From positions 1 through 64,000 of the forward strand of contig NZ_BMEX01000007.1 of the NCBI RefSeq assembly GCF_014637345.1: a stretch of 64,000 nucleotides of DNA, in the 5' to 3' direction. Both the position numbers and the translations under genes were made by a program. The notes beneath the pieces were generated by a model that saw nothing but the letters and a program-made list of their open reading frames with translations, did no database searches and was not told the origin of the DNA. Source of the stretch: Kroppenstedtia guangzhouensis (GTDB lineage Bacteria; Bacillota; Bacilli; Thermoactinomycetales; DSM-45169). This document shows positions 51,055-59,465 of the stretch, piece after piece. The stretch's first letter is position 1; each line of letters begins with the position of its first letter.

Positions 51055-52578
51055 TTGTATCTCTGCACTGCACAGGAGATGCGCGATCTGGACCGGCGCA
51101 CCATCGACAGGATGGGTTTGCCGGGCATGGTTCTGATGGAAAATGCGGGCCGGGAGGCGGCCCGCGCATTGTTGGAGCGCTTTCCGGAAGCGAAGAAGGT
51201 CGCGATTTTGGCCGGTTCGGGAAACAATGGCGGAGACGGTTTTGTCATCGCCCGTCACTTGGCTGCTGCCGGTTGGGATGTTACTGTTTGTCTCGTCGGA
51301 CAGGTGGAGAAGATGTCTCCGGAGACGCGAACTTTTTACGGGGTCTGCCGGCAGATGGGAATCCCCGTCGAAGGGTGGAACGGGTCGGAGGAGATGATCG
51401 GCAAAGTTGATGTGGTGGTGGATGCGCTGTTGGGAACCGGCGTTCGTGGAGAGCTGAGGGAGCCTGTCCGAAGTTCGATCCGCCGGGTGAATCGGACTTG
51501 CCGGGGATTTGTTCTCGCCGTTGACATCCCGAGCGGGGTGGACACCGACACGGGAGCTGTGCTCGGGGAGGCGATCCGTGCTGATCTGACGGTCACTTTT
51601 GCTGCTGCCAAGTGGTGTCATTACCTGCGTCCCGCTGCCGAATACCGGGGAGAGCTGAAAGTGGTCGATATCGGAATTCCACCGGCGGTGGTAGCACAGA
51701 ATCCGCCCCGGGCCCGGCTCAACCAGCCGTCCCTGTGGGAGAATCACCTGTCTCCCCGATCTCCCTGGAGCCATAAAGGGACCCATGGTCATCTGCTGGT
51801 ACTGGGTGGATCCAGGGGAATGCTGGGGGCTGTCGCCCTCTCTGGAATGGCTTCCCTCCGATCCGGAGTCGGGATGACCACCCTGGGTGTCCCCCGGGGA
51901 CAGGAGGGACCCTTGGCTGCCAAGGTGACAGAACCATTGATATGGGGGTGGCCCGATGGGCGGGAGGGCTTTTTTTCCGGGAAATTCCCGACGGATTGGC
52001 AAGAGCGGGCATCCCGATTCTCCGCCCTTGCGATCGGCCCCGGTTTGGGCCGGTTTACAGGGGAGAAGCCTTGGTTGGAACAGTTGCTCCGGGAAGTTTC
52101 TGTTCCCGTTGTCCTGGATGCCGATGCACTCAATATTCTTTCCGGAGACCTGTCCATCTTGGAACAACGACAGGGACCGACCGTACTGACCCCCCATCCC
52201 GGGGAGATGGCCCGTCTGTTGGGAATCTCCGTGGATGAGGTGGAATCTTCCCGGCACCGGGTGGCTGTGGATTTGTCCGGGAGATTCGGGGTGACGACGG
52301 TGTTGAAGGGGACCTTTACCGTGATCGCTTTTCCCGACGGCGGACAAGTGATTCATCCCGAATCGTCTCCCGCCTTGGCCAAGGCGGGGTCTGGGGATGT
52401 ACTCACGGGGATTCTGGGGGGCCTGTTGGCCCGGGGAATCCCGGTGAAGAGTGCAGTTCCCCTGGGAGTTTATCTGCACAATTCAGCTGGCCGCCTGGCC
52501 GTTACCGATTCAGCTCATTCCGTTCTCGCTTCTGATGTGATCCGTCATCTCGGAAGTGCCATCCATCAGATCCGTTGA
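51055..52578 (+). CDS. nnr: bifunctional NAD(P)H-hydrate epimerase/dehydratase
   Basis: A 507-residue repair enzyme that rescues hydrated NAD(P)H. The N-terminal YjeF_N epimerase domain (about 1-210) has MENAGREAAR and GSGNNGGDGFVIARHL. The C-terminal ribokinase-like dehydratase domain (about 225-505) has GSRGMLGAVALSG, TPHPGEMARLLG and GSGDVLTGILGGLLARG. The start is a TTG at 51055 following GGGAGG. The longer frame back into acpS is unlikely. Confidence 0.92.
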   Translation: MYLCTAQEMRDLDRRTIDRMGLPGMVLMENAGREAARALLERFPEAKKVAILAGSGNNGGDGFVIARHLAAAGWDVTVCLVGQVEKMSPETRTFYGVCRQMGIPVEGWNGSEEMIGKVDVVVDALLGTGVRGELREPVRSSIRRVNRTCRGFVLAVDIPSGVDTDTGAVLGEAIRADLTVTFAAAKWCHYLRPAAEYRGELKVVDIGIPPAVVAQNPPRARLNQPSLWENHLSPRSPWSHKGTHGHLLVLGGSRGMLGAVALSGMASLRSGVGMTTLGVPRGQEGPLAAKVTEPLIWGWPDGREGFFSGKFPTDWQERASRFSALAIGPGLGRFTGEKPWLEQLLREVSVPVVLDADALNILSGDLSILEQRQGPTVLTPHPGEMARLLGISVDEVESSRHRVAVDLSGRFGVTTVLKGTFTVIAFPDGGQVIHPESSPALAKAGSGDVLTGILGGLLARGIPVKSAVPLGVYLHNSAGRLAVTDSAHSVLASDVIRHLGSAIHQIR

Positions 52579-52653
52579 TCGTGCCCGTGCCCGACCGACA
52601 CATCTCTTGGGAAGCGGCGGCCCCCCGCCTTCCACAGGGAAAGGGATGATGAA

Positions 52654-53682
52654 ATGCGTCGGACCACGTGGGTAATCGTTGTTTTCATGGTGGTTGCAGC
52701 CGCACTCTCCGGCTGCGGTGAGAAGAGTCCGGATCAAATCGTGAACGACCTGTCCAAGCTGACGGATCGGATGAAAGGGTACAAAAGCCACGGCAAGATG
52801 GTGATCCATTCCGGAACCGCCCCTCAGGAATATGATGTGGAGGTCTGGTACAAAAAGCCTCATTTTTACCGTGTTTCCCTCAAAAACACCAAAAAAGACG
52901 TCACCCAGATCCTCCTTAGGAACGACGAAGGCGTTTTTGTATTGACTCCCCATCTGGAGAAGAGTTTCCGCTTTCAAAGCGACTGGCCGGAAAGCGGGGG
53001 CGGACAGGTGTATCTGTACCAAACCTTGCTGAAAAGCATCGTCGATGATTCTTCCCGTAAATTCACCCGCTCCGAAAAGGAGTATCAGTTTGATGTCCAG
53101 GCCAACTACAGTCAGAACAAATCGATGAACAGACAACGCATCCGGATGGACAAAGACTATATTCCGCAAAAGGTGGAAGTGTTGAACGAGGAGGATCAGG
53201 TGTTGGTGGAGGTCACCTTTGATAAATTTGATGCGAATGCCTCCTTTGACAAGAACGCTTTTGACATGGAACGGAACATGACCGGTTATGCGGGCAAAAC
53301 CGTCCCCACTCTGTCTGAGAAGAAAAAGAAAGAAAAGGAAAAAGAAGTGAAAGCGGTCGCCCCCTCCTGGATTCCGAAAGGTAGCCGGCTGGCGGATGAA
53401 ACCACCGTGGAGACCCCGGACGGCAAGCGGGTGATCATGCGTTACAAGGGTGAAAAGCCCTTCACCTTGACCCAAAAGCGGCCGGAAGCAGTGGAGGCTA
53501 GCCTTCAGGCTTATGGGAAGCCGCTGGATTTGGGATACACGATGGGTGTTTTTCTGGACATGGACGGCAAGAGACATCTCTCCTGGACCTATGATGGAGT
53601 GGACTTTGAACTTCTCGGCGAAATGACGGAATCACAGATGGCCCGAATTGCCCGCTCCGTTTTTGAACAGAAAGATAAGTGA
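52654..53682 (+). CDS. lipoprotein of the LolA/YdcC outer-membrane-lipoprotein-carrier-like fold
   Basis: A 342-residue lipoprotein. The signal peptide ends in LSGC (Cys near 21). The body has a LolA/LolB-like fold: MKGYKSHGKMVIHSG, YDVEVWYKKPHFYRVSL and RMDKDYIPQKVEVLNEEDQVLVEVTF near residues 170-190. A Lys/Glu-rich linker (about 220-235) joins a C-terminal DUF4367-like part. It sits between nnr and alr, as YdcC does in Bacillus; there YdcC's function is not established. Its stop is followed by a terminator. Confidence 0.82.
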   Translation: MRRTTWVIVVFMVVAAALSGCGEKSPDQIVNDLSKLTDRMKGYKSHGKMVIHSGTAPQEYDVEVWYKKPHFYRVSLKNTKKDVTQILLRNDEGVFVLTPHLEKSFRFQSDWPESGGGQVYLYQTLLKSIVDDSSRKFTRSEKEYQFDVQANYSQNKSMNRQRIRMDKDYIPQKVEVLNEEDQVLVEVTFDKFDANASFDKNAFDMERNMTGYAGKTVPTLSEKKKKEKEKEVKAVAPSWIPKGSRLADETTVETPDGKRVIMRYKGEKPFTLTQKRPEAVEASLQAYGKPLDLGYTMGVFLDMDGKRHLSWTYDGVDFELLGEMTESQMARIARSVFEQKDK

Positions 53683-53715
53683 CCCGCCCGCCACCGGGTG
53701 GCGGGTCGTTTTTTT
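53681..53715 (+). terminator. terminator after the YdcC-like gene
   Basis: GACCCGCC/GGCGGGTC forms the stem, followed by a run of seven T. It separates the acpS block from alr. Confidence 0.9.
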
Positions 53716-53925
53716 CTTTTGGAGAAGGGAAAATGTGACACTTAGCCAAGGGTCGGTTTTTCTTGCAAAGCTGTTGTTGAATGATAGGATGAAAGAAACC
53801 GTGAAACCGGGCTGTCCATGAACCGGTCTCCTCGCTTTGGATCGGACCCTTTGGAAGCTTTGCAATCAGGGTCAGCCAATTGTATGATATTCGTTAGAAA
53901 CCGCTTTGAAACAAAGGAGAACGAG

Positions 53926-54366
53926 ATGAAAAAGGAACCGATCCACGACGAGCAAACCCGTTTCACCGTTCTGTTATACCGGAAGAGCCGGGGCTTGCGT
54001 CTGGGAGAGATCGGGGTGTTTCTGGCCGGGCTGTTGGGGATGTTGCCTTTCTTCGAGTTGAGGTCTGCCCCCTTCGTCATCGCCCTCCTCCTGTGGGCAG
54101 CGGTTGTCATGGCCGGCTTGCCCGCTCTGTATCGGGCGTTCTTCCGGCCCAGATACACTCTGTATCCGGACCGGTTGGTGATGCAGATGAAAGGGAGACG
54201 GGAAGAAGTCCCCCTGTCCCGGGTGAGGCCCAGTTATCAACTTCCCTACCTGTATCAGATCCGTGGGAAGGAGACAGCGCTTCTGGTCAGTGACTCCTTT
54301 TTGGAATCCCTGAATGTGCAACTGAAACTGAATGAAGCCGGGATTAAATCCAATGGAAAAGAGTAA
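53926..54366 (+). CDS. small membrane protein with PH-like (DUF304/YdbS-type) region
   Basis: A 146-residue protein with two hydrophobic helices (about 30-70) and a C-terminal beta-rich part (about 80-146: YTLYPDRLVMQMKGRREEVPLSRV, key part LYPDRLVMQMKG) of the bacterial PH-domain type. AGGAGA precedes the start at 53926. It overlaps alr by 14 bases, so it is co-transcribed with it. Function unknown. Confidence 0.65.
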   Translation: MKKEPIHDEQTRFTVLLYRKSRGLRLGEIGVFLAGLLGMLPFFELRSAPFVIALLLWAAVVMAGLPALYRAFFRPRYTLYPDRLVMQMKGRREEVPLSRVRPSYQLPYLYQIRGKETALLVSDSFLESLNVQLKLNEAGIKSNGKE

Positions 54367-55591
54367 CCGCTATTTTCGTGATACCGTGGCACTTGTCGAT
54401 TTGGATGCGATCGCTCACAATGTGAATCAATTTCGTCGCCGTCTGCCCGACGATTGCCGGCTGATGGCGGCAGTTAAGGCCAATGCGTACGGTCATGGTT
54501 CCGTTCCAGTCTCCCGGGCGGCATTGGCTGCCGGTGCCACCGATTTGGCTGTCGCTTTTTTGGACGAGGCTTTGGAGCTGCGGGCGGGAGGAATCACCGC
54601 TCCCATCCTTGTGCTCGGACATATCTCCGAACGGGGAATCGAACCGGCACTTGAAGCGGGGATCACACTGACTGTCTTCGATGACGCGGGAGCGGAGAAG
54701 ATCGCCCGGGTGGCAGCCCGCACCGGCCACCGGGCCCGGCTCCATATCAAAGTGGATACCGGAATGGGCCGGATCGGTCTGTGGGAAGATGCCGTCGTTC
54801 CCTTTGCTGAACGGTGGGCCCGGGATCCCCGGGTGACGGTGGAAGGAATCTTTACTCATTTCGCCACTGCCGATGAGATGGACAAGAGTTATGCCATGGA
54901 GCAGCATGGGCGTTTTCTGCGGGTGCTCCAGCAGTTGCAGGAACGAAGAATCCGAATTCCCGTAGCCCACTGTGCAAACAGCGCCGCCGCCATCGACCTG
55001 CCAAGGTGGTCCCATGGAATGATCCGGTTGGGCATCAGCATGTACGGTTACTACCCTTCGGCACAGGTGAGCCGGGAACGGGTTCGTCTGCGTCCCGCCC
55101 TGACTCTGAAAACCCGGATCATCCACCTGAAGCGTCCTCCTGCCGGGACAGGTATCAGTTACGGAAAGACGGTGATGGTTACCGGGAATCAATGGATCGC
55201 CACGATTCCCACCGGCTATGCTGACGGATATAGCCGCCGGCTCTCCAACCGGGGGACGGCTTTGGTCCGGGGGCGGAGGGTGCCTGTGATCGGGAGGGTC
55301 TGCATGGATCAGTTGATGTTGGATGTGACATCAGCCATGCCGGTGGAAGTGGGGGATGAGGTGGTCCTCTACGGAAAGCAGGGAAACGAGGAGATCCATG
55401 TGGATGAGGTGGCCGATCTTTTGGGGACCATCTCTTATGAAATCACCTGCATGCTGGGTCACAGGATCCCCCGGGTCTATCTCCAAGCGGGTCGGGTGAT
55501 GGAAGTGAACAACCCCCTGCAACAGGCTCCCGGATCCACCGGGGGGGAAGATTGCCCAAAGGGAAGGAATTTTGGTGTGGAGGGCGAATAA
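54353..55591 (+). CDS. alr: alanine racemase
   Basis: A 412-residue PLP enzyme that makes D-alanine for peptidoglycan. The PLP lysine is in AVKANAYGHG near residue 42, and the catalytic Tyr is in GISYGKT near 275. HCANSAAA, RLGISMYGYYP and RVCMDQLMLDV are the other family signatures. The start at 54353 aligns MEKSNRYFRDTVALVDLDAI; an in-frame ATG lies 7 codons upstream. It overlaps the upstream PH-like gene, and ndoAI-ndoA follow from their own promoter. Confidence 0.95.
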   Translation: MEKSNRYFRDTVALVDLDAIAHNVNQFRRRLPDDCRLMAAVKANAYGHGSVPVSRAALAAGATDLAVAFLDEALELRAGGITAPILVLGHISERGIEPALEAGITLTVFDDAGAEKIARVAARTGHRARLHIKVDTGMGRIGLWEDAVVPFAERWARDPRVTVEGIFTHFATADEMDKSYAMEQHGRFLRVLQQLQERRIRIPVAHCANSAAAIDLPRWSHGMIRLGISMYGYYPSAQVSRERVRLRPALTLKTRIIHLKRPPAGTGISYGKTVMVTGNQWIATIPTGYADGYSRRLSNRGTALVRGRRVPVIGRVCMDQLMLDVTSAMPVEVGDEVVLYGKQGNEEIHVDEVADLLGTISYEITCMLGHRIPRVYLQAGRVMEVNNPLQQAPGSTGGEDCPKGRNFGVEGE

Positions 55592-55677
55592 ATTAGTATT
55601 GTCCCTTAAATCGTCGAAATGGTCCGGATCGCTAGGGATTGATCCGGAATGATGGCGGAGCGGGTTCAAGTATATTT

Positions 55678-55706
55678 TTGCATCAAGTTTATCATAATGG
55701 TAGTAT
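55678..55706 (+). promoter_or_regulatory. promoter of ndoAI-ndoA
   Basis: TTGCAT (55678-55683) and TAGTAT (55701-55706) are 17 bp apart, about 45 bases before the antitoxin start. A GGTCCGGATC/GATCCGGA inverted repeat just upstream (near 55621-55648) may be part of an operator. Confidence 0.55.
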
Positions 55707-55753
55707 TGATTAGGCAAATCGCCAACGGTGATGATTTGTTGGGGGTGCGTACG

Positions 55754-56026
55754 TTGTCAGAGACAAAGAGAATCATGATCAGCCTACCTCAGCAATTGCT
55801 TCAGGAAGTGGATGGGATGGTGGAGAAGGAAAACTCCAACCGGAGTGAATTTGTTCGCCAAGCTATGAAGCTGTATCTTTATGAACGAAAAAAGCGATTG
55901 ATCCGCGAAATGATGCAACGGGGTTACATGGAGATGGCTAAGATCAATCTGAATATCGCGTCGGAATCCTTTGAGGCGGAAGAAGAGGCGGACGGTACGA
56001 CCATTCGTCTGGTTAGTGGGGTGTAA
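55754..56026 (+). CDS. ndoAI: antitoxin EndoAI (MazE-type, RHH fold)
   Basis: A 90-residue ribbon-helix-helix antitoxin. [14 protein letters not shown] starts the DNA-binding part, and [17 protein letters not shown]-like sequence (here [17 protein letters not shown]) near residue 55-70 is diagnostic of Bacillus EndoAI. It ends RLVSGV as in the family. The TTG at 55754 is chosen since GGGGGTG lies upstream; a GTG at 55745 is the alternative. It neutralises NdoA, encoded 5 bases downstream. Confidence 0.9.
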   Translation: MSETKRIMISLPQQLLQEVDGMVEKENSNRSEFVRQAMKLYLYERKKRLIREMMQRGYMEMAKINLNIASESFEAEEEADGTTIRLVSGV

Positions 56027-56031
56027 TTCTT

Positions 56032-56382
56032 TTGATTGTCAAACGTGGCGATGTCTATTTTGCCGATCTCTCTCCAGTGGTCGGATCTGAACAAGGTGGG
56101 GTTCGACCTGTTCTGGTGATACAAAATAACATTGGGAACCGGTTTAGCCCCACTGTGATTGTCGCCGCGATTACTGCCCAAATCCAGAAGGCGAAACTCC
56201 CCACCCATGTGGAAATCGACGCCAGGAATTATGGGTTTGACCGGGATTCGGTGATTTTGTTGGAACAGATCAGAACTATAGATAAACAACGGCTTACAGA
56301 TAAAATCACCCATCTGGATGAAGAGATGATGATGCGGGTGAATGAGGCACTCAACATCAGTCTGGGTTTGATCGACTTTTGA
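56032..56382 (+). CDS. ndoA: endoribonuclease EndoA (MazF family)
   Basis: A 116-residue sequence-specific mRNA interferase. [32 protein letters not shown] is almost invariant in Bacillus EndoA (Arg of GGVRPV near residue 25). It continues with [12 protein letters not shown] and [15 protein letters not shown]. The start is TTG. The cleavage site in Bacillus is UACAU. The gene lies just upstream of the sigB operon, as in Bacillus, and is followed by its own terminator. Confidence 0.95.
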   Translation: MIVKRGDVYFADLSPVVGSEQGGVRPVLVIQNNIGNRFSPTVIVAAITAQIQKAKLPTHVEIDARNYGFDRDSVILLEQIRTIDKQRLTDKITHLDEEMMMRVNEALNISLGLIDF

Positions 56383-56402
56383 TCCGACGACATGGGTGAT
56401 TG

Positions 56403-56432
56403 GGAGGTGCGATTGCGGCATCTCCTTTTTTT
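56403..56432 (+). terminator. terminator after ndoA
   Basis: GGAGGTGC pairs with GCATCTCC (one G-U), followed by seven T. A TATAAT (56446-56451) just downstream may belong to an rsbU promoter, but no good -35 was found. Confidence 0.75.
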
Positions 56433-56566
56433 ATGTTCACAATTGTATAATGAATAGGTGGACGTGCCGGAAGAGAGGGGGACCGATGAGTTGCAGCTGT
56501 TCTATTTCGCTCCCATTTCCCTCCTCTCACCTCCCAAATGCGGTTTCCATATGGAGGAAAACTAAT

Positions 56567-57577
56567 ATGAACGATGAAATGATTGAGCGATATCAGCAGT
56601 TGCTCATCTCCTATTTATTGGACCGGCAGGAAGACCAGTTGTATGAGGCCCAGCAGATGAGCAAGTGGATGATAGAGCAGAAAATCCCACCGGAGGAAAT
56701 AGTCAGTATGCATGCGGAGGCGGTCAAAGAATACTTGCCGCACCTGCCGGAAGATGTCCAGCTCTCTTTCAACCTCTTGATTGAAATGATGATCGGATAC
56801 GGAACCGCCCTCCGAGAGCATGAAAATCTTCTCAATCGACAGCGGGAATTGGAGTATGAGATCGAAGTCGCCGTCGGGATGCAACAGACTCTGCTGCCCG
56901 ATGCTCCGCCGGACATTCCGGATCTGGATGTTGGCGTGGTCAGTGTTCCGGCGCAACAGATGAGCGGGGATTATTATAACTTTGTCAACCATGGCGGAGG
57001 GTGTATCGGAGTCGCTCTTTCGGATATTATCGGAAAGGGAATTCCCGCTGCCTTGTGTATGTCCATGATCAAATACGCCATGGATCAGATGGACAACACC
57101 TCGGGCCCGTCGGAAATCCTGCGTCGTCTGAATATCGTGGTGGAGAGAAATGTGGACCCCAGTATGTTCATCACGATGGTCTACGGGGTGTACGATACCA
57201 ATCGCCATCATTTTCAGTACGCCACTGCCGGACATGAACCGGGTCTTTTGTACAGAGACCGGGAGGATGTCTTTGAAGATCTGAATACTGGGGGGTTGGT
57301 GCTGGGGGTCACCGAGGGGGTCGCCTATGAGGAGTACGGATTGGATCTGGCTCCTGGTGACACCGTGATTCTTTTTTCCGACGGAGTGACTGAGGCCCGG
57401 ATCGATGGCCACTTTCTGGGTCGGGAACCTCTGAAGGAACTGATCCGATCCAGTCTGCATCTGCCTGCGCAACAGGCGGTGGAGGCGATTCATCAGAATC
57501 TGTATGAAAGGGCCCATTACAGGCTAAAAGATGATCAGACGATCCTGTTGTTGCGAAGGCCCAAGGTTGTTGATTAA
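56567..57577 (+). CDS. rsbU: RsbU-type PP2C phosphatase, SigB activator
   Basis: A 336-residue serine phosphatase. The N-terminal four-helix RsbU_N domain (about 1-85: RYQQLLISYLLDRQEDQLYEAQ..., key part IPPEEIVSMHAEAVKE) is the RsbT-binding domain. The PP2C/SpoIIE domain (about 110-330) has SGDYYNF, SDIIGKGIPAALCMSMIKYAMD, TAGHEPGLLY and FSDGVTEAR, matching RsbU very closely. It dephosphorylates RsbV-P. The RsbT gene that should bind its N-terminus, and rsbR and rsbS, are absent from this locus. The ATG at 56567 follows GGAGG. Confidence 0.93.
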   Translation: MNDEMIERYQQLLISYLLDRQEDQLYEAQQMSKWMIEQKIPPEEIVSMHAEAVKEYLPHLPEDVQLSFNLLIEMMIGYGTALREHENLLNRQRELEYEIEVAVGMQQTLLPDAPPDIPDLDVGVVSVPAQQMSGDYYNFVNHGGGCIGVALSDIIGKGIPAALCMSMIKYAMDQMDNTSGPSEILRRLNIVVERNVDPSMFITMVYGVYDTNRHHFQYATAGHEPGLLYRDREDVFEDLNTGGLVLGVTEGVAYEEYGLDLAPGDTVILFSDGVTEARIDGHFLGREPLKELIRSSLHLPAQQAVEAIHQNLYERAHYRLKDDQTILLLRRPKVVD

Positions 57578-57602
57578 CCAGGAGGAGGGAGTCGTGTACT
57601 GT

Positions 57603-57648
57603 CGTAGCGAGACCGGGAGCGAAGCGCGACTTGTGCCCTAAGGGTGCA
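57603..57648 (-). repeat. single diverged 55-bp repeat unit (copy E)
   Basis: On the minus strand it reads ACCCTTAGGGCACAAGTCGC, then GCTTCGCTCCCGGTCTCGCTACG: a shortened version of the repeat unit. It lies between rsbU and the SigB-type promoter upstream of rsbV. Confidence 0.65.
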
Positions 57649-57741
57649 ACGGTCGCGTAGTAGAACACGATCTCCCCATCTAAAATGTGGTTCATCAACA
57701 CGTCCGGCACAGACCGAAATTTTGACCGGACTTTAGATCAG

Positions 57742-57766
57742 GTTTTAAAACCGAATGACAGGGTAA
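57742..57766 (+). promoter_or_regulatory. SigB-dependent promoter upstream of rsbV
   Basis: GTTTTA (57742-57747) and GGGTAA (57761-57766) with a 13-bp spacer fit the SigB consensus GTTTAA-N13-15-GGGTAT. The position, between rsbU and rsbV, is the same as the autoregulatory SigB promoter in Bacillus. Confidence 0.7.
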
Positions 57767-57835
57767 AGTGGATGGGAAGGAGAAGAGAAGGGATTTGTTC
57801 TTCCCATCTTTCGGAAGTGATGGAGGGAAATTGCG

Positions 57836-58156
57836 ATGGATGTATCGATCCGGGAAAAAAAACAATCGGAACAAATCGTGACTTTGATTGTCTCCGGTGA
57901 GGTGGATGCTTTTACAGCACCACAGCTTCGAGAAAAATTGATGCCACTGTGTCAGAAGATGCGTGAAGTGCATCTGAATCTGTCACAGGTGGACTATATG
58001 GACAGCACCGCCTTGGGTGTGCTGATCGGTGCCTATAAACAGCTCCGCTCCAGAAAGGGGCGGCTGGTTCTCACGGGGATGACCCCCCGTCTGAAACGTC
58101 TGTTTCGCATCACCGGGTTGACCGAAGTGATTGATATTGAAGAAGATGGTGCTTAG
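57836..58156 (+). CDS. rsbV: anti-anti-sigma factor RsbV
   Basis: A 106-residue STAS-domain protein. The regulatory serine is in DYMDSTALGVLIG (Ser57). GEVDAFTAPQLREKL and GMTPRLKRLFRITGL complete the family pattern. Unphosphorylated RsbV binds RsbW and frees SigB. GGAGGG precedes the ATG; rsbW starts 15 bases downstream. Confidence 0.95.
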   Translation: MDVSIREKKQSEQIVTLIVSGEVDAFTAPQLREKLMPLCQKMREVHLNLSQVDYMDSTALGVLIGAYKQLRSRKGRLVLTGMTPRLKRLFRITGLTEVIDIEEDGA

Positions 58157-58171
58157 GAGGAGCGGATAGGA

Positions 58172-58660
58172 ATGGATCAAACCAAGGATATAGTTCTGAC
58201 CATACCTGCCGAGGCACAGTATGTGGGGGTGGTCCGTTTAACTGTCTCCGGGATCGCCAATCGTTTGGGTTTCCATTATGACGATATAGAAGATATCAAG
58301 CTGGCTGTGGCGGAGGCCTGTACCAATGCGGTGGACCATGCATACAAGGAGCTGGAGTGTCAGGGAAGAGTCATGGTCACTTTTCGCATCTTTGGGGATC
58401 GACTGGAGATCAGGGTGAAGGATGAAGGGAACAGCTTTGATATTGAAACTGTGAAAAAGAAATCGGGCCCCATTGAGAGCCATCTTCCCTTCACCACGAT
58501 GCGGGAGAGGGGATTGGGTCTTCACCTGATGGAAACTTTGATGGATCATGTGGACATCCAGGTCGGAAAAGGCGTCGTGGTCACCCTTACCAAGTTTATC
58601 CAAAGGGACGAGGTGGATCGGGATGTCAACCCGCCCGCAAAGACAGAGTCTCATGGATGA
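58172..58660 (+). CDS. rsbW: anti-sigma B factor and serine kinase RsbW
   Basis: A 162-residue GHKL-fold kinase. The N box is AEACTNAVDHAYK near residue 47, the G1 box is VKDEGNSFD near 85 and the G2 region is RGLGLHLMETLMD near 113. It binds SigB, or phosphorylates RsbV. It overlaps sigB by 38 bases. Confidence 0.95.
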   Translation: MDQTKDIVLTIPAEAQYVGVVRLTVSGIANRLGFHYDDIEDIKLAVAEACTNAVDHAYKELECQGRVMVTFRIFGDRLEIRVKDEGNSFDIETVKKKSGPIESHLPFTTMRERGLGLHLMETLMDHVDIQVGKGVVVTLTKFIQRDEVDRDVNPPAKTESHG

Positions 58661-59408
58661 CGGTATTTCCGACCTGATTCGCCGTTATCAGGAGGAGTCG
58701 GATGAGGGCATCCAGGAAGTATTGGTGGATCAATTCACCCCTCTGGTGGAAACCTTGGCTTCCAAGTTTACAAAGGGAGCGGAACCTTTTGAAGACTTGG
58801 TCCAAGTCGGGATGATCGGGTTGTTGGCTGCGTTGAAACGGTATGACCCTGACTTTGGAAAAAACTTCGAAAGCTTTGCGGTACCCACCATCGTGGGGGA
58901 GATTAAACGCCATATTCGCGATAAGACTTGGAGTGTCCATGTCCCCCGCCGAATCAAAGAACTGGGCCCTCGCATCAAAAAGGCCGCAGAGGAATTGACG
59001 ATCCGTTATCAAAGGTCACCATCGGTGGATGAGATCGCCGAATACCTGGACGTCACTTCCGAAGAGGTGTTGGAGACGATGGAGATGGGTCGCAGTTACA
59101 ACGCAGTCTCTGTGGACAGTCCCATCGAAGCCAATAACGACGGAAACCAAGTCACCCTGCTGGATCTTGTTGGAAACCAGGATGCAGGGTACGAACAGGT
59201 GGATCAACAGCTGCTTCTGCAAAAAGCTTTTCAGGTGTTGACCGACCGGGAGCAGGAGATTATCCGGATGACATTTTTTGACAATCTGAGTCAAAAGCAA
59301 GCCGGTGATGAATTAGGAATCTCCCAAATGCATGTTTCTCGACTGCAACGTCGGGCCCTGCGAAAACTAAGGGAGGCGATCCGTGTTGCTCCCAGCGAAA
59401 TTATTTGA
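58623..59408 (+). CDS. sigB: general stress sigma factor SigB
   Basis: A 261-residue sigma-70 of the SigB/SigF group. Region 2 has EDLVQVGMIGLLAALKRYDP (in part) and IVGEIKRHIRDKTWSVHVPRRIKEL (in part). Region 3 has IAEYLDVTSEEVLETMEMG. Region 4 has LSQKQAGDELGISQMHVSRLQRRALRKLRE (key part ISQMHVSRLQRRA). The start at 58623 (MSTRPQ) aligns with Bacillus SigB and has a GAGGTGG upstream. rsbX, which follows sigB in Bacillus, is absent; fdhD comes next in the opposite direction. Confidence 0.95.
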   Translation: MSTRPQRQSLMDDGISDLIRRYQEESDEGIQEVLVDQFTPLVETLASKFTKGAEPFEDLVQVGMIGLLAALKRYDPDFGKNFESFAVPTIVGEIKRHIRDKTWSVHVPRRIKELGPRIKKAAEELTIRYQRSPSVDEIAEYLDVTSEEVLETMEMGRSYNAVSVDSPIEANNDGNQVTLLDLVGNQDAGYEQVDQQLLLQKAFQVLTDREQEIIRMTFFDNLSQKQAGDELGISQMHVSRLQRRALRKLREAIRVAPSEII

Positions 59409-59465
59409 TTCTTTTTTGAAGCCGGCGGATCGACCCCCGGTTTTGATGTGGAGATTCTAAAGAGG

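Noticed and set aside
50989-52479. Minus-strand frame of 496 codons opposite nnr
   Set aside because: Antisense shadow; nnr has both diagnostic domains in full.
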